From: Bacteroides sp. | GTDB taxonomy: Bacteria > Bacteroidota > Bacteroidia > Bacteroidales > Bacteroidaceae | Reading direction: 5' to 3' | NCBI GenBank assembly: GCA_030151845.1 | Contig: JASLCM010000102.1 | Location: 1 to 18,608, forward strand | DNA: 18,608 nucleotides | Shown: piece by piece, positions 1-7,075 of the stretch | Layout: each line of letters opens with the position of its first letter | Numbering within the stretch: the first letter of the stretch is position 1 | Notes under the pieces: model-generated | What the model was told of the DNA's origin: nothing | The model's database searches: none | Seen by the model: the letters and a program-made list of their open reading frames with translations, nothing else | Program-made: the position numbers and the translations under genes

Positions 1-89
1 CTAAGGCTCAAGGAAGAATTGCTCTTCAAATCCATGATGGTGGTGGTATTAAAGTATTATGGAGAAACATTAAGTTGAAAACTCTATAG
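1..89 (+). CDS. C-terminal end of a DUF1080 / 3-keto-disaccharide hydrolase-like protein (partial)
   Basis: The window opens inside an open frame read from base 3 to a TAG stop at 87-89. The visible 28 residues end in GRIALQIHDGGGIKVLWRNI followed by a short basic tail. This ending (G-x-I-x-LQ-x-H-x-GGG-x-K-V-x-W-RNI) closely resembles the last beta strands of the DUF1080 concanavalin-like fold (3-keto-disaccharide hydrolase family), which is abundant in Bacteroidota and usually secreted or periplasmic. The start, any signal peptide and the full length lie outside the window, so substrate and partners cannot be judged. A strong terminator follows 21 bases after the stop, so this is the last gene of its transcript. 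The family call rests on the short C-terminal signature only. Confidence 0.7.
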   Translation, partial: KAQGRIALQIHDGGGIKVLWRNIKLKTL

Positions 90-110
90 TCGTTACTAAC
101 GAAATAAATA

Positions 111-143
111 AAAAAAGCGAAAACTAACAGTTTTCGCTTTTTT
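111..143 (+). terminator. Rho-independent terminator after the DUF1080 gene
   Basis: A 15-bp perfect inverted repeat (arms 111-125 and 129-143, 3-nt loop) has A-rich and T-rich outer flanks. It lies 21 bases after the DUF1080 stop. The A/T symmetry would let it work in both directions, but fabD has its own closer hairpin. Confidence 0.9.
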
Positions 144-210
144 AGTTTAAGTCTGTTTTGAGGATTTATAAGAGATAAATGAGCAGTTAAAACACTTACT
201 GTAAAGTAAC

Positions 211-238
211 AAAAAGAGCGGGTGTAAACCCGCTCTTT
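211..238 (-). terminator. Rho-independent terminator of fabD
   Basis: An 11-bp perfect stem (213-223 with 228-238, 4-nt loop) has the GC-rich core GAGCGGG. Read on the minus strand the second arm ends in CTCTTTTTG, giving a U-tract. It lies 25 bases beyond the fabD stop. Confidence 0.88.
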
Positions 239-262
239 CTATATAGTTCATCGTTATAAGAA

Positions 263-1150
263 TTACAGCCCTTTAGTTTGTACGGTAGAATCTATTTTTT
301 TAACAAGTCCTTGTAGTACTTTACCTGGACCACATTCAATAAATTCTGTTGCACCGTCTGCAACCATATTTTTCACACTTTGTGTCCATCGTACAGAAGA
401 GGTTAGTTGCGCTACGAGGTTCTTTTTAATCTCCTCTGGGTTTGTATGGGGTTTTCCATCTACGTTTTGATAGACAGGACAGCTGGGCGTAGAGAAGTTA
501 GTAGCCTCTATAGCCGATGCTAACTCAACCCTTGCAGGGTCCATTAAAGGAGAGTGAAACGCACCACCTACTTTTAAAGGAAGTGCTCTTTTAGCTCCAG
601 CCTCTTTCATTAGTTCACAAGCTTTCTCGATACCCGATTTAGTACCTGAGATAACAACTTGTCCAGGGCAGTTGTAGTTAGCTGGGATACAAACTTCCTT
701 GGTCTCTTCTTCAACCTTTTTGCAAATATTCTCTACCTGTTCATCGGTTAATGCTATAATCGCAGCCATGGTAGAAGGGGTTGCTTCGCAAGCTTTTTGC
801 ATGGCCATAGCACGAGCATAAACTAGTTTTAATCCATCTTCGAATGAGAGTGCACCAGCAGCTACTAATGCAGAAAACTCTCCAAGTGAATGTCCTGCAG
901 TCATGTCTGGTTTAAACTCTTCTCCTTGAGAGAGTGCCGAAATGACGGAGTGCAAGAATACAGCGGGTTGAGTAACTTTTGTTTCACGTAACTCTTCATC
1001 TGTTCCGTTGAACATGATGTCTGTTATTCTATATCCTAAAATCTCGTTTGCTTTTTCGAATAACTCTTTAGCTACTTTAGAATTGTCATATAGGTCTTTT
1101 CCCATGCCCACGAATTGAGCTCCTTGACCTGGAAATACAAATGCTTTCAT
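263..1150 (-). CDS. fabD: Malonyl-CoA:ACP transacylase (FabD)
   Basis: FabD transfers the malonyl group from malonyl-CoA to acyl carrier protein, supplying the extender unit for cytosolic type II fatty-acid synthesis. The 295 residues have the usual length. Visible motifs are GQGAQ at 8-12, the nucleophile elbow GHSLG with catalytic Ser88 at 86-90, Arg113 (carboxylate-binding position in YARAMAMQ), the catalytic His199 in GGAFHSPLM, and Gln248 near the oxyanion hole. The start is the ATG directly before KAFVFPGQGAQ, the normal N-terminus. No Shine-Dalgarno is present, as is common in Bacteroidota. The gene stands alone on the minus strand, bounded by its own terminator and a TATATTTG -7 box (1181-1188), with no other fab gene beside it. 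The call is essentially certain. Confidence 0.97.
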   Translation of the reverse strand: MKAFVFPGQGAQFVGMGKDLYDNSKVAKELFEKANEILGYRITDIMFNGTDEELRETKVTQPAVFLHSVISALSQGEEFKPDMTAGHSLGEFSALVAAGALSFEDGLKLVYARAMAMQKACEATPSTMAAIIALTDEQVENICKKVEEETKEVCIPANYNCPGQVVISGTKSGIEKACELMKEAGAKRALPLKVGGAFHSPLMDPARVELASAIEATNFSTPSCPVYQNVDGKPHTNPEEIKKNLVAQLTSSVRWTQSVKNMVADGATEFIECGPGKVLQGLVKKIDSTVQTKGL

Positions 1151-1180
1151 AATTTTTATTCTTTTTGTATATCGTTCTTA

Positions 1181-1188
1181 CAAATATA
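1181..1188 (-). promoter_or_regulatory. Bacteroides-type -7 box for fabD
   Basis: The minus strand reads TATATTTG, an exact TAnnTTTG match, ending 30 bases upstream of the fabD ATG. A clear TTTG -33 box is not visible, so only the -7 element is supported. Confidence 0.6.
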
Positions 1189-1293
1189 GGTGTTTTTGAT
1201 AACTTTCTTCACTTAAAGATTAAATCCATCCCTATTCCCGTGCATCGTGTGTGAATATAAGCTACCTTATGGGCTGAAAAAATTCTATGGTAT

Positions 1294-2832
1294 ATGGAAA
1301 ATCAGAATAAAATAAATAGAGTAGAAATTCGACCTCTACAACTGGAGCATTATTCGCAGTTGTTTCAATCTTTTTATCGTGCTTATGCGGAGGGGAGTGA
1401 TGTATGCTGGACCTATGAGCAAATTCGGAAGTTAATAACTTTGTTTCCCGAAGGACAGATAGTTACCGTTGTTGATGATAAGGTTGTGGGGTGTGCTCTC
1501 TCTATTGTAGTTGATTATAATCTGGTAAGAAACGACCACACGTATGCAGAGGTTACTGGTAATGAAACATTCAGTACACATAATCCGAAGGGAAATATTT
1601 TATACGGTATAGAGGTTTTTGTCCATCCTGAATATAGAGGGCTACGTTTAGCTAGAAGAATGTATGAGTATAGAAAGGAGCTTTGTGAAACCTTAAACTT
1701 AAAGGCTATTATGTTTGGAGGAAGAATTCCAAACTATCACACCTATTCGGTTTCTATGCGCCCTAAGGAGTATATTCAGCAAGTTCGCAAAAAAGAGATT
1801 TTTGATCCTGTTTTAACGTTTCAGATTGCAAACGACTTTCATGTGCGTAGGGTTATGAAAAACTACCTACCCAATGATGAGGAGTCGAAGCACTTTGCCT
1901 GTTTGCTTCAATGGGATAATATCTACTATGAAGCACCTACAGAAGATTTTGTATCTCCAAAGAAGACGGTTCGAGTAGGTCTGGTTCAGTGGCAAATGCG
2001 TAGTTACAGTTCAATTGATGAGCTGTTCGAACAAGTAGATTACTTTGTTGATGCAGTATCGGCTTATAACAGTGATTTTGTTCTTTTCCCAGAGTACTTT
2101 AATGCACCATTAATGTCGACCTATAACCACTTGGGAGAGTCTGAGGCTATTCGTATGCTTGCCCGCTATACAGATGAGATTAGAGATCGATTTATAGATT
2201 TGGCCATAAGTAATAACATCAATATTATTACGGGAAGTATGCCTTATAAGAAAGAGGATGGTCAGCTATATAATGTTGGTTTTTTATGTCGGCGTGATGG
2301 CTCTTATGAGATGTATGAGAAGTTGCATGTAACTCCCGATGAAATTAAAAGCTGGGGGCTAACGGGAGGGGAGATGTTGCGTACCTTTGAAACAGACTGT
2401 GCTCAAATAGGAGTTTTAATTTGTTACGATGCTGAATTCCCTGAGTTGGCACGCATAATGGCCGAGGAGGGGATGCAGATTCTATTTGTACCTTTCTTAA
2501 CCGATACACAAAATGCATATTCAAGAGTAAGAGTTTGCGCACAAGCTAGAGCTGTAGAAAATGAGTGCTATGTAGTAATAGCAGGAAGTGTGGGTAATTT
2601 ACCACGTGTACATAATATGGATATACAATATGCTCAATCTGCAGTATTCACTCCCTGTGACTTTGCCTTTCCTACAGATGGTATGCGTGCAGAGACTACA
2701 CCTAATACTGAAATGATCTTAATATCAGATGTTGATTTAGATCTACTGAATCAATTACACACTTATGGAAGTGTAAGAAATCTAAAGAATAGGCGAAAAG
2801 ATCTGTATGAATTGCGTCTGAAAAATAAATAG
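1294..2832 (+). CDS. GNAT acetyltransferase fused to a carbon-nitrogen hydrolase (nitrilase superfamily)
   Basis: This two-domain cytosolic protein has 512 residues. Residues about 9-190 form a GNAT N-acetyltransferase with the acetyl-CoA pyrophosphate-binding motif V-HPEYRGLRLARR at 110-122. Residues about 226-490 form a nitrilase/amidase with the complete Glu-Lys-Cys triad: Glu267 in FPEYFNAP, Lys343 in YEKLHVTP and Cys377 in ICYDAEFPE. The hydrolase domain should cleave a C-N amide bond and the N-terminal domain should acylate an amine. The natural substrates are unknown to me, and no neighbour suggests a pathway. The fused layout recurs in Bacteroidota and some other bacteria, so it is not a local artefact. 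The start is the first in-frame ATG before the GNAT domain. No strong TAnnTTTG box is visible in the 143 bases upstream (a weak TACCTTAT lies at 1263-1270), and no obvious hairpin follows the stop. Confidence 0.9.
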   Translation: MENQNKINRVEIRPLQLEHYSQLFQSFYRAYAEGSDVCWTYEQIRKLITLFPEGQIVTVVDDKVVGCALSIVVDYNLVRNDHTYAEVTGNETFSTHNPKGNILYGIEVFVHPEYRGLRLARRMYEYRKELCETLNLKAIMFGGRIPNYHTYSVSMRPKEYIQQVRKKEIFDPVLTFQIANDFHVRRVMKNYLPNDEESKHFACLLQWDNIYYEAPTEDFVSPKKTVRVGLVQWQMRSYSSIDELFEQVDYFVDAVSAYNSDFVLFPEYFNAPLMSTYNHLGESEAIRMLARYTDEIRDRFIDLAISNNINIITGSMPYKKEDGQLYNVGFLCRRDGSYEMYEKLHVTPDEIKSWGLTGGEMLRTFETDCAQIGVLICYDAEFPELARIMAEEGMQILFVPFLTDTQNAYSRVRVCAQARAVENECYVVIAGSVGNLPRVHNMDIQYAQSAVFTPCDFAFPTDGMRAETTPNTEMILISDVDLDLLNQLHTYGSVRNLKNRRKDLYELRLKNK

Positions 2833-2945
2833 TTAGCTTCTATTTTATTTATATTAACTTTTATAAAACGAACAAAATCTTCTTTTATCTTGTTATTAGT
2901 GGTGATTATTTAGATTAATTATAAACATTAAAAATAAGACGAATT

Positions 2946-3578
2946 ATGAGATCATTAATTGGAAGACAAGCTCCAAAGTTTAGTGCACCTGCAGTTATAA
3001 ATGGACATGAAATTGTACAGGATTTCTCGTTAGAGCAATATCTTGGAAAGAAATATGTAGTATTTTTCTTCTACCCAATGGACTTTACGTTTGTATGTCC
3101 TACAGAGCTTCATGCTTTTCAGGAGAAAATTGAAGAGTTTGAAAAACGTGGAGTTGCAGTTGTTGGATGTTCTGTAGACTCTGAGCAATCGCACTTTGCA
3201 TGGTTAAATACACCTAAAAAAGAGGGTGGAATTCAAGGAGTTAAATATCCAATTGTAGCAGACTTCTCAAAGTCTATTTCAGAGAAGTTTGGTGTACTAG
3301 CTGGTAAATATGCTCCAGATGAGAATGGTGACTGGGTATGTGAAGGAGCTCCTGTAGCATACAGAGGTCTATTCTTAATTGACAAAGAAGGGGTTGTTCG
3401 TCACTGTGTGATAAATGACTTACCTTTAGGACGTAGTGTAGATGAGGCTATACGTACAGTTGATGCGTTACAGCATTTTGAAAAGTATGGCGAGGTTTGT
3501 CCTGCAAACTGGGCTAAGGGTAAAGATGCAATGAAGGAATCACACGATGGTGTAGCAGATTACTTAAGCAAACATTAA
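2946..3578 (+). CDS. ahpC: Typical 2-Cys peroxiredoxin (AhpC/Prx1 family)
   Basis: The enzyme reduces hydrogen peroxide and organic hydroperoxides in the cytosol. Among its 210 residues are the peroxidatic Cys51 in DFTFVCPTE with the active-site Pro44 and Thr48, Arg140 in VAYRG, and the resolving Cys185 in EVCPANW, so both catalytic cysteines are present. The C-terminal extension past Cys185 is longer than in E. coli-type AhpC and resembles the Prx1 subgroup. The GGLG motif linked with overoxidation sensitivity appears as GGIQG (94-98), and the partner YF as YL near the C-terminus. No ahpF lies beside it, so the reductant (thioredoxin or an unlinked AhpF) cannot be inferred. A weak promoter candidate is TTG at 2890-2892, then 18 bases, then TAGATTAA at 2911-2918. 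The gene converges on pflA through a shared terminator. Confidence 0.93.
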   Translation: MRSLIGRQAPKFSAPAVINGHEIVQDFSLEQYLGKKYVVFFFYPMDFTFVCPTELHAFQEKIEEFEKRGVAVVGCSVDSEQSHFAWLNTPKKEGGIQGVKYPIVADFSKSISEKFGVLAGKYAPDENGDWVCEGAPVAYRGLFLIDKEGVVRHCVINDLPLGRSVDEAIRTVDALQHFEKYGEVCPANWAKGKDAMKESHDGVADYLSKH

Positions 3579-3595
3579 TTTAAAAATAGTTTTAT

Positions 3596-3630
3596 AAAAA
3601 ATGGATCCTAAATTTAGGATCCATTTTTTT
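3596..3630. terminator. Shared bidirectional terminator of ahpC and pflA
   Basis: A perfect loop-less palindrome runs over 3596-3629 with AATT at its centre (3611-3614). Its core contains GGATCC and both ends are A/T runs, so it forms the same hairpin with a U-tract on either strand. It begins 18 bases after the ahpC stop. The pflA stop codon (3629-3631) overlaps its edge. Confidence 0.92.
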
Positions 3631-4363
3631 ATGCTTGAGAGTGAATAGGGAGGTTAAACTTTTTAAGAAGTCTCTCAACTTTCAATATATCTTCATTTAA
3701 TGGTGGACTTACAGCTTCTAGTTGGTACTTAAGTCCTAATTCCTTCCATTTATGAGCCCCCATCTGATGAAAAGGAAGGATATCTACTCTTTCGATGTTG
3801 GAGTAGGCAGCTAATTTCTTTCCAAAGTTCTCTAGGTCCTCTTCACTATCTGTATATCCAGGCACGAGAACATACCTAATCCATGTGGGTTTATTTATCT
3901 TTTGAAGATAGTCTAAGAAGTTCAATGTGGGTTGGAGAGGTTGTCCTGTTAATTCTTTATACTTGTTAGGATTAATGTGTTTAATATCTAGAAGAACTAA
4001 ATCTGTAACTGTTACTACTTTCTTTATAGCATCGGTAAGTAGTATTCCAGAGGTGTCGATAGCTGTATGGATACCTTCCTCTTGACAAATTGAAAATAGC
4101 TCATAAAGGAAATCTGCCTGCATGAGAGGTTCTCCTCCAGATACGGTAACTCCTCCTTTCTTAATAAAGTTTTTCACTTTGTTTATCTCCTTAAAAACCT
4201 CAGTTGGCGTCCAGCTCATTTTATGATCCTCTCTCTTCCATGTATCTGGATTGTGGCAGTAAAGACAGCGAAGCGGACAACCCTGTAAGAATAGAACAAA
4301 ACGTATACCTGGTCCATCTTTGGTTCCAAAGGATTCAAAAGAGTGTATATAACCTTTAGTCAT
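3629..4363 (-). CDS. pflA: Pyruvate formate-lyase-activating enzyme (radical SAM)
   Basis: PflA uses a [4Fe-4S] cluster and S-adenosylmethionine to install the glycyl radical on pyruvate formate-lyase in anaerobic cytosol. The 244 residues match the family length. The N-terminal KGYIHSFESFGTKDGPGIR is characteristic of PflA, followed by the radical-SAM CX3CX2C cluster ligands Cys29, Cys33 and Cys36, the GGEP motif at 76-79 and DTSG at 103-106. The extra ferredoxin-like insert of other glycyl-radical activases is absent, which supports PflA over a GRE activase for another enzyme. It lies 55 bases downstream of pflB on the same strand, with a 32-base palindromic hairpin between them and no promoter box of its own. 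Expression is therefore likely by limited read-through from pflB. Its stop codon overlaps the shared terminator. Confidence 0.96.
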   Translation of the reverse strand: MTKGYIHSFESFGTKDGPGIRFVLFLQGCPLRCLYCHNPDTWKREDHKMSWTPTEVFKEINKVKNFIKKGGVTVSGGEPLMQADFLYELFSICQEEGIHTAIDTSGILLTDAIKKVVTVTDLVLLDIKHINPNKYKELTGQPLQPTLNFLDYLQKINKPTWIRYVLVPGYTDSEEDLENFGKKLAAYSNIERVDILPFHQMGAHKWKELGLKYQLEAVSPPLNEDILKVERLLKKFNLPIHSQA

Positions 4364-4380
4364 ATGCTTAGGTTTTAGAT

Positions 4381-4412
4381 AAAAATAGTCGAGAAATTTC
4401 TCGACTATTTTT
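4381..4412 (-). terminator. Intercistronic palindromic hairpin between pflB and pflA
   Basis: A perfect 32-base palindrome (arms 4381-4396 and 4397-4412, centre AATT at 4395-4398) has a GTCGAG core and A/T ends. It starts 7 bases after the pflB stop and ends 18 bases before the pflA ATG. It looks like a Rho-independent terminator, yet pflA follows without its own visible promoter. Partial termination or 3'-end stabilisation of pflB mRNA is the likely role. Confidence 0.85.
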
Positions 4413-4418
4413 ATTTAT

Positions 4419-6647
4419 TTAGAATTTAGTTGTAATCGTTCTGTTTATAACATCTAGCTGCTGCTCTTTGGTTAGTTTTACAAAATTAACAGCATATCCT
4501 GAAACCCGTATAGTGAGCTGAGGATATTTTTCTGGATGTTCCATAGCATCAATAAGGAGACTACGATCAAAAACATTCACATTAAGATGTTGTCCTCCTT
4601 GGTTAAAATATCCATCTAATAGGCTTACTAAGTTCTCCTTCTTTTCATCGATGTTGCCTCCTAGTGTTGATGGTGTTATAGCAAAAGTATATGAGATGCC
4701 ATCGTTTGCATCCTCAAATGGAAGCTTAGCTACCGAGGAGAGTGAGGCTACAGCACCTCTAGTATCTCTACCATGCATGGGGTTCGCACCTGGTCCGAAG
4801 GGCTCTCCTGCACGACGTCCATCAGGTGTGTTTCCTGTTTTTTTGCCATAAACAACATTCGATGTAATTGTAAGTACAGATTGCGTAGGAATGGCATCAC
4901 GGTACATTTTATGACTTCTAATTTTATTCATGAATTTTTTCACGATTTCAACCGCAATCTTATCTGTGTTGTCATCGTTATTTCCATAAGGAACATACTC
5001 TTTCTCCACAATGTAATCAACAGCATCTCCCTCTTCGTCACGTACTACTCTAACTTTACCATACTTCATGGCTGCAAAAGAGTCTGCAACAATAGAAATT
5101 CCTGCTATTCCAAAGGCTTGTGTACGCTTAACATGAATGTCATGTAAAGCCATTTCTAGAGCTTCATAGGAGTATTTATCATGCATGTAATGGATAATAT
5201 TTAATGCTTTCACATAAGTTTCAGCAATCCAGTCCATCATCTTATCGAACTTGTTCCAAACCTCATCAAACTCTAAATACTCTCCTGTAACCTTTTCATA
5301 AGAAGTAGGTGTTACTTGCACCTTGGTTACTTCGTCCTTTCCACCATTAATGGTATACAAAAGAGCTTTGGGTAGGTTGGCTCTTGCACCGAAGAATTGC
5401 ATTTGCTTACCTATCTCCATTGGTGAAACACAACATGCAATACCATAGTCGTTTCCAAGTTGATCTCTCATTAAATCATCATTTTCATATTGAAGAGATG
5501 AGGTGTCAATAGAAACTTTGGTACAATACTTTTTCCAGTTTGCTGGAAGGTCTTCACTCCACAGAACGGTTAGATTTGGTTCTGGAGAAGGTCCTAGGTT
5601 ATATAGCGTATGTAATAATCTAAAACTGTTTTTAGTAACTAAAGAACGGCCATTTTTTGTCATTCCCCCAACCGATTCGGTTACCCAAACTGGGTCACCA
5701 GAGAAAAGGTCATCGTACTCTGGAGTGCGAAGGAAACGAACAATTCTTAGTTTCATTACAAAGTGATCCATAAACTCTTGGGCTTGTTCCTCGGTGATCA
5801 CCCCATTTTTCAGGTCACGTTCGATGTAGATATCTAAGAAAGTAGAGACACGACCAAGGCTCATGGCTGCACCATTCTGATCTTTTATAGCACCTAAGTA
5901 GGCAAAGTAGGTCCACTGAATTGCTTCTTGAGCATTTGCTGCGGGCTTTGAGATATCAAAACCATAGGCTGCAGCCATTCGTTTAAGAGCTTGTAGCGCT
6001 TTAATTTGATCAGTTAGCTCTTCTCTGAAGCGAACGATAGTATCATCTATCTCTGCAGGATCTTGTTGAGCAAAGTAGTTTTTTCTTTGTTCTATAAGAC
6101 GATCAACTCCATAGAGAGCAACTCGTCGATAGTCTCCAATGATTCTTCCCCTTCCATAGGCGTCAGGAAGTCCAGTTATGATGGAGTTACTTCTAGCTTT
6201 TCTTATGCTAGAGGTATAGGCTGCATAAACTCCGTCGTTATGCGTCTTTCTATATTTTGTGAAAATCTCCTCTGTATTCTTATCAAGCTCATATCCGTAT
6301 TCTTGTAAACTTTGTTTAACCATACGAAGTCCCCCATTAGGGAATATGGCTCTTTTAAGAGGTTTGTCGGTCTGTACACCTACAATAGTTTCAAGCTCTT
6401 TATTGATGTATCCAGCAGGATAACTATCTATTTGAGAAGGAATAGATGTTTCAGCATCATAAACCCCTTTCTCTTTTTCTACTTTAAACATTTCTGATAG
6501 CTGACTCCACAATTGAGTGGTTGCATCAGTTGGTGCAGCCAAGAAAGATTCGTCACCAGTATATTCAGTATAGTTCTCTAAGATAAAACTGTTAACGTCA
6601 ATCTCTTCTACCCATTTACCACTTTTAAAACCTTCATGCGCATTCAT
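4419..6647 (-). CDS. pflB: Pyruvate formate-lyase (formate C-acetyltransferase)
   Basis: PflB converts pyruvate and CoA to acetyl-CoA and formate in anaerobic fermentation, using an oxygen-sensitive glycyl radical. The 742 residues are close to the usual 740-760. The catalytic pair Cys405-Cys406 lies in IACCVSPM, and the glycyl-radical loop RVSGYAVNF near the C-terminus places the radical on Gly717. The N-terminal KWVEEIDVNSFI-NYTEY segment and the region around PNLTVLWSEDLP are typical of true PFL rather than diol dehydratase or choline lyase relatives. Its activase pflA follows. No formate transporter gene (focA) lies within the window. Upstream are a TAGTTTTG -7 box about 180 bases before the ATG, implying a long leader, and a dyad farther upstream that may be regulatory. 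The start is the ATG at 6645-6647. Confidence 0.98.
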   Translation of the reverse strand: MNAHEGFKSGKWVEEIDVNSFILENYTEYTGDESFLAAPTDATTQLWSQLSEMFKVEKEKGVYDAETSIPSQIDSYPAGYINKELETIVGVQTDKPLKRAIFPNGGLRMVKQSLQEYGYELDKNTEEIFTKYRKTHNDGVYAAYTSSIRKARSNSIITGLPDAYGRGRIIGDYRRVALYGVDRLIEQRKNYFAQQDPAEIDDTIVRFREELTDQIKALQALKRMAAAYGFDISKPAANAQEAIQWTYFAYLGAIKDQNGAAMSLGRVSTFLDIYIERDLKNGVITEEQAQEFMDHFVMKLRIVRFLRTPEYDDLFSGDPVWVTESVGGMTKNGRSLVTKNSFRLLHTLYNLGPSPEPNLTVLWSEDLPANWKKYCTKVSIDTSSLQYENDDLMRDQLGNDYGIACCVSPMEIGKQMQFFGARANLPKALLYTINGGKDEVTKVQVTPTSYEKVTGEYLEFDEVWNKFDKMMDWIAETYVKALNIIHYMHDKYSYEALEMALHDIHVKRTQAFGIAGISIVADSFAAMKYGKVRVVRDEEGDAVDYIVEKEYVPYGNNDDNTDKIAVEIVKKFMNKIRSHKMYRDAIPTQSVLTITSNVVYGKKTGNTPDGRRAGEPFGPGANPMHGRDTRGAVASLSSVAKLPFEDANDGISYTFAITPSTLGGNIDEKKENLVSLLDGYFNQGGQHLNVNVFDRSLLIDAMEHPEKYPQLTIRVSGYAVNFVKLTKEQQLDVINRTITTKF

Positions 6648-6825
6648 GTACGTGCTATAATTAAAAGATTAATAATAATTCGACTTTTCGGTCGATTTTA
6701 TCCTATTGATTTCCTTTAGTATCGATGTCTTAAAAAGTAGGCTAAGCTTGTTGTATGTATCACATCGTACTTTCGTCTCCTATTTTTAATACCTTTTTAA
6801 TAGGGTAGCCTTCTGAAATAAATTG

Positions 6826-6833
6826 CAAAACTA
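6826..6833 (-). promoter_or_regulatory. Bacteroides-type -7 box for pflB
   Basis: The minus strand reads TAGTTTTG, an exact TAnnTTTG match. Nineteen bases farther upstream is TTAG, a three-of-four match to the TTTG -33 box. It is the only exact minus-strand match in the gap and implies a leader of about 170 bases. Confidence 0.55.
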
Positions 6834-6927
6834 GTGAAAAAAATGAGAGTAAACTAATAATGTTTATATGCAGACTTTTTTATTTGTTGTTCTCTTTTAT
6901 CTCTGCTCTACTCCTCTAATTGAGGCA

Positions 6928-6949
6928 TAATTGTATAAGATTACAATTA
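6928..6949. promoter_or_regulatory. Perfect dyad, possible operator upstream of pflB
   Basis: An 8-bp perfect inverted repeat, TAATTGTA-N6-TACAATTA, is centred about 110 bases upstream of the pflB -7 box. It has no flanking T-run, so it is not a terminator. The TTGTA-N6-TACAA core resembles the general shape of CRP/FNR-family or Rex-type sites but matches neither the FNR (TTGAT-N4-ATCAA) nor the usual Rex spacing. The regulator is unknown. Confidence 0.4.
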
Positions 6950-7037
6950 GATATTGAAAATGAGTGGTATAGCTTTTACTTGTTTCGCTTTAGCTTTGTG
7001 ATTACTTTCAGAAAGGCGACAGCTGAAAATATGAAAT

Positions 7038-7066
7038 AAAAAAAGGCCCTCAATTGAGGACCTTTT
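7038..7066 (-). terminator. Terminator of the outer-membrane barrel gene
   Basis: An inverted repeat at 7041-7066 is centred on AATT (7052-7055). Its single mismatch is C-A in plus-strand RNA but a U-G wobble in minus-strand RNA, so the stem is continuous only for minus-strand transcripts. The A-run at 7038-7044 gives the U-tract. It lies just after the barrel gene's stop. Confidence 0.88.
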
Positions 7067-7075
7067 AGTTTTGTT

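Larger units (their letters stand above)
6648..7037. other. Regulatory gap upstream of pflB, no gene seen
   Basis: These 390 bases hold no convincing coding frame. On the minus strand they contain a likely pflB promoter (6826-6833), a long AT-rich leader, a small 5-bp stem (6680-6684 with 6691-6695) about 33 bases before the pflB ATG, and a perfect dyad (6928-6949). An imperfect short hairpin, CCTC-taatt-GAGG, lies at 6913-6925. A plus-strand TAGCTTTG at 6991-6998 matches the -7 consensus but leads to no plus-strand gene and is probably chance. Confidence 0.6.

Noticed and set aside
2345..2542. Minus-strand frame opposite the GNAT-nitrilase gene
   Set aside because: It overlaps the nitrilase catalytic region and has no protein signature.
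4651..6497. Several plus-strand open frames of 61-124 codons opposite pflB
   Set aside because: They lie entirely antisense to a gene with complete catalytic motifs, show no family signature, and arise from the codon pattern of pflB.
6991..6998. Plus-strand TAGCTTTG promoter-like box
   Set aside because: No plus-strand gene follows before 7926, and it lies between opposing minus-strand units. Chance matches to this short motif are expected in AT-rich DNA.
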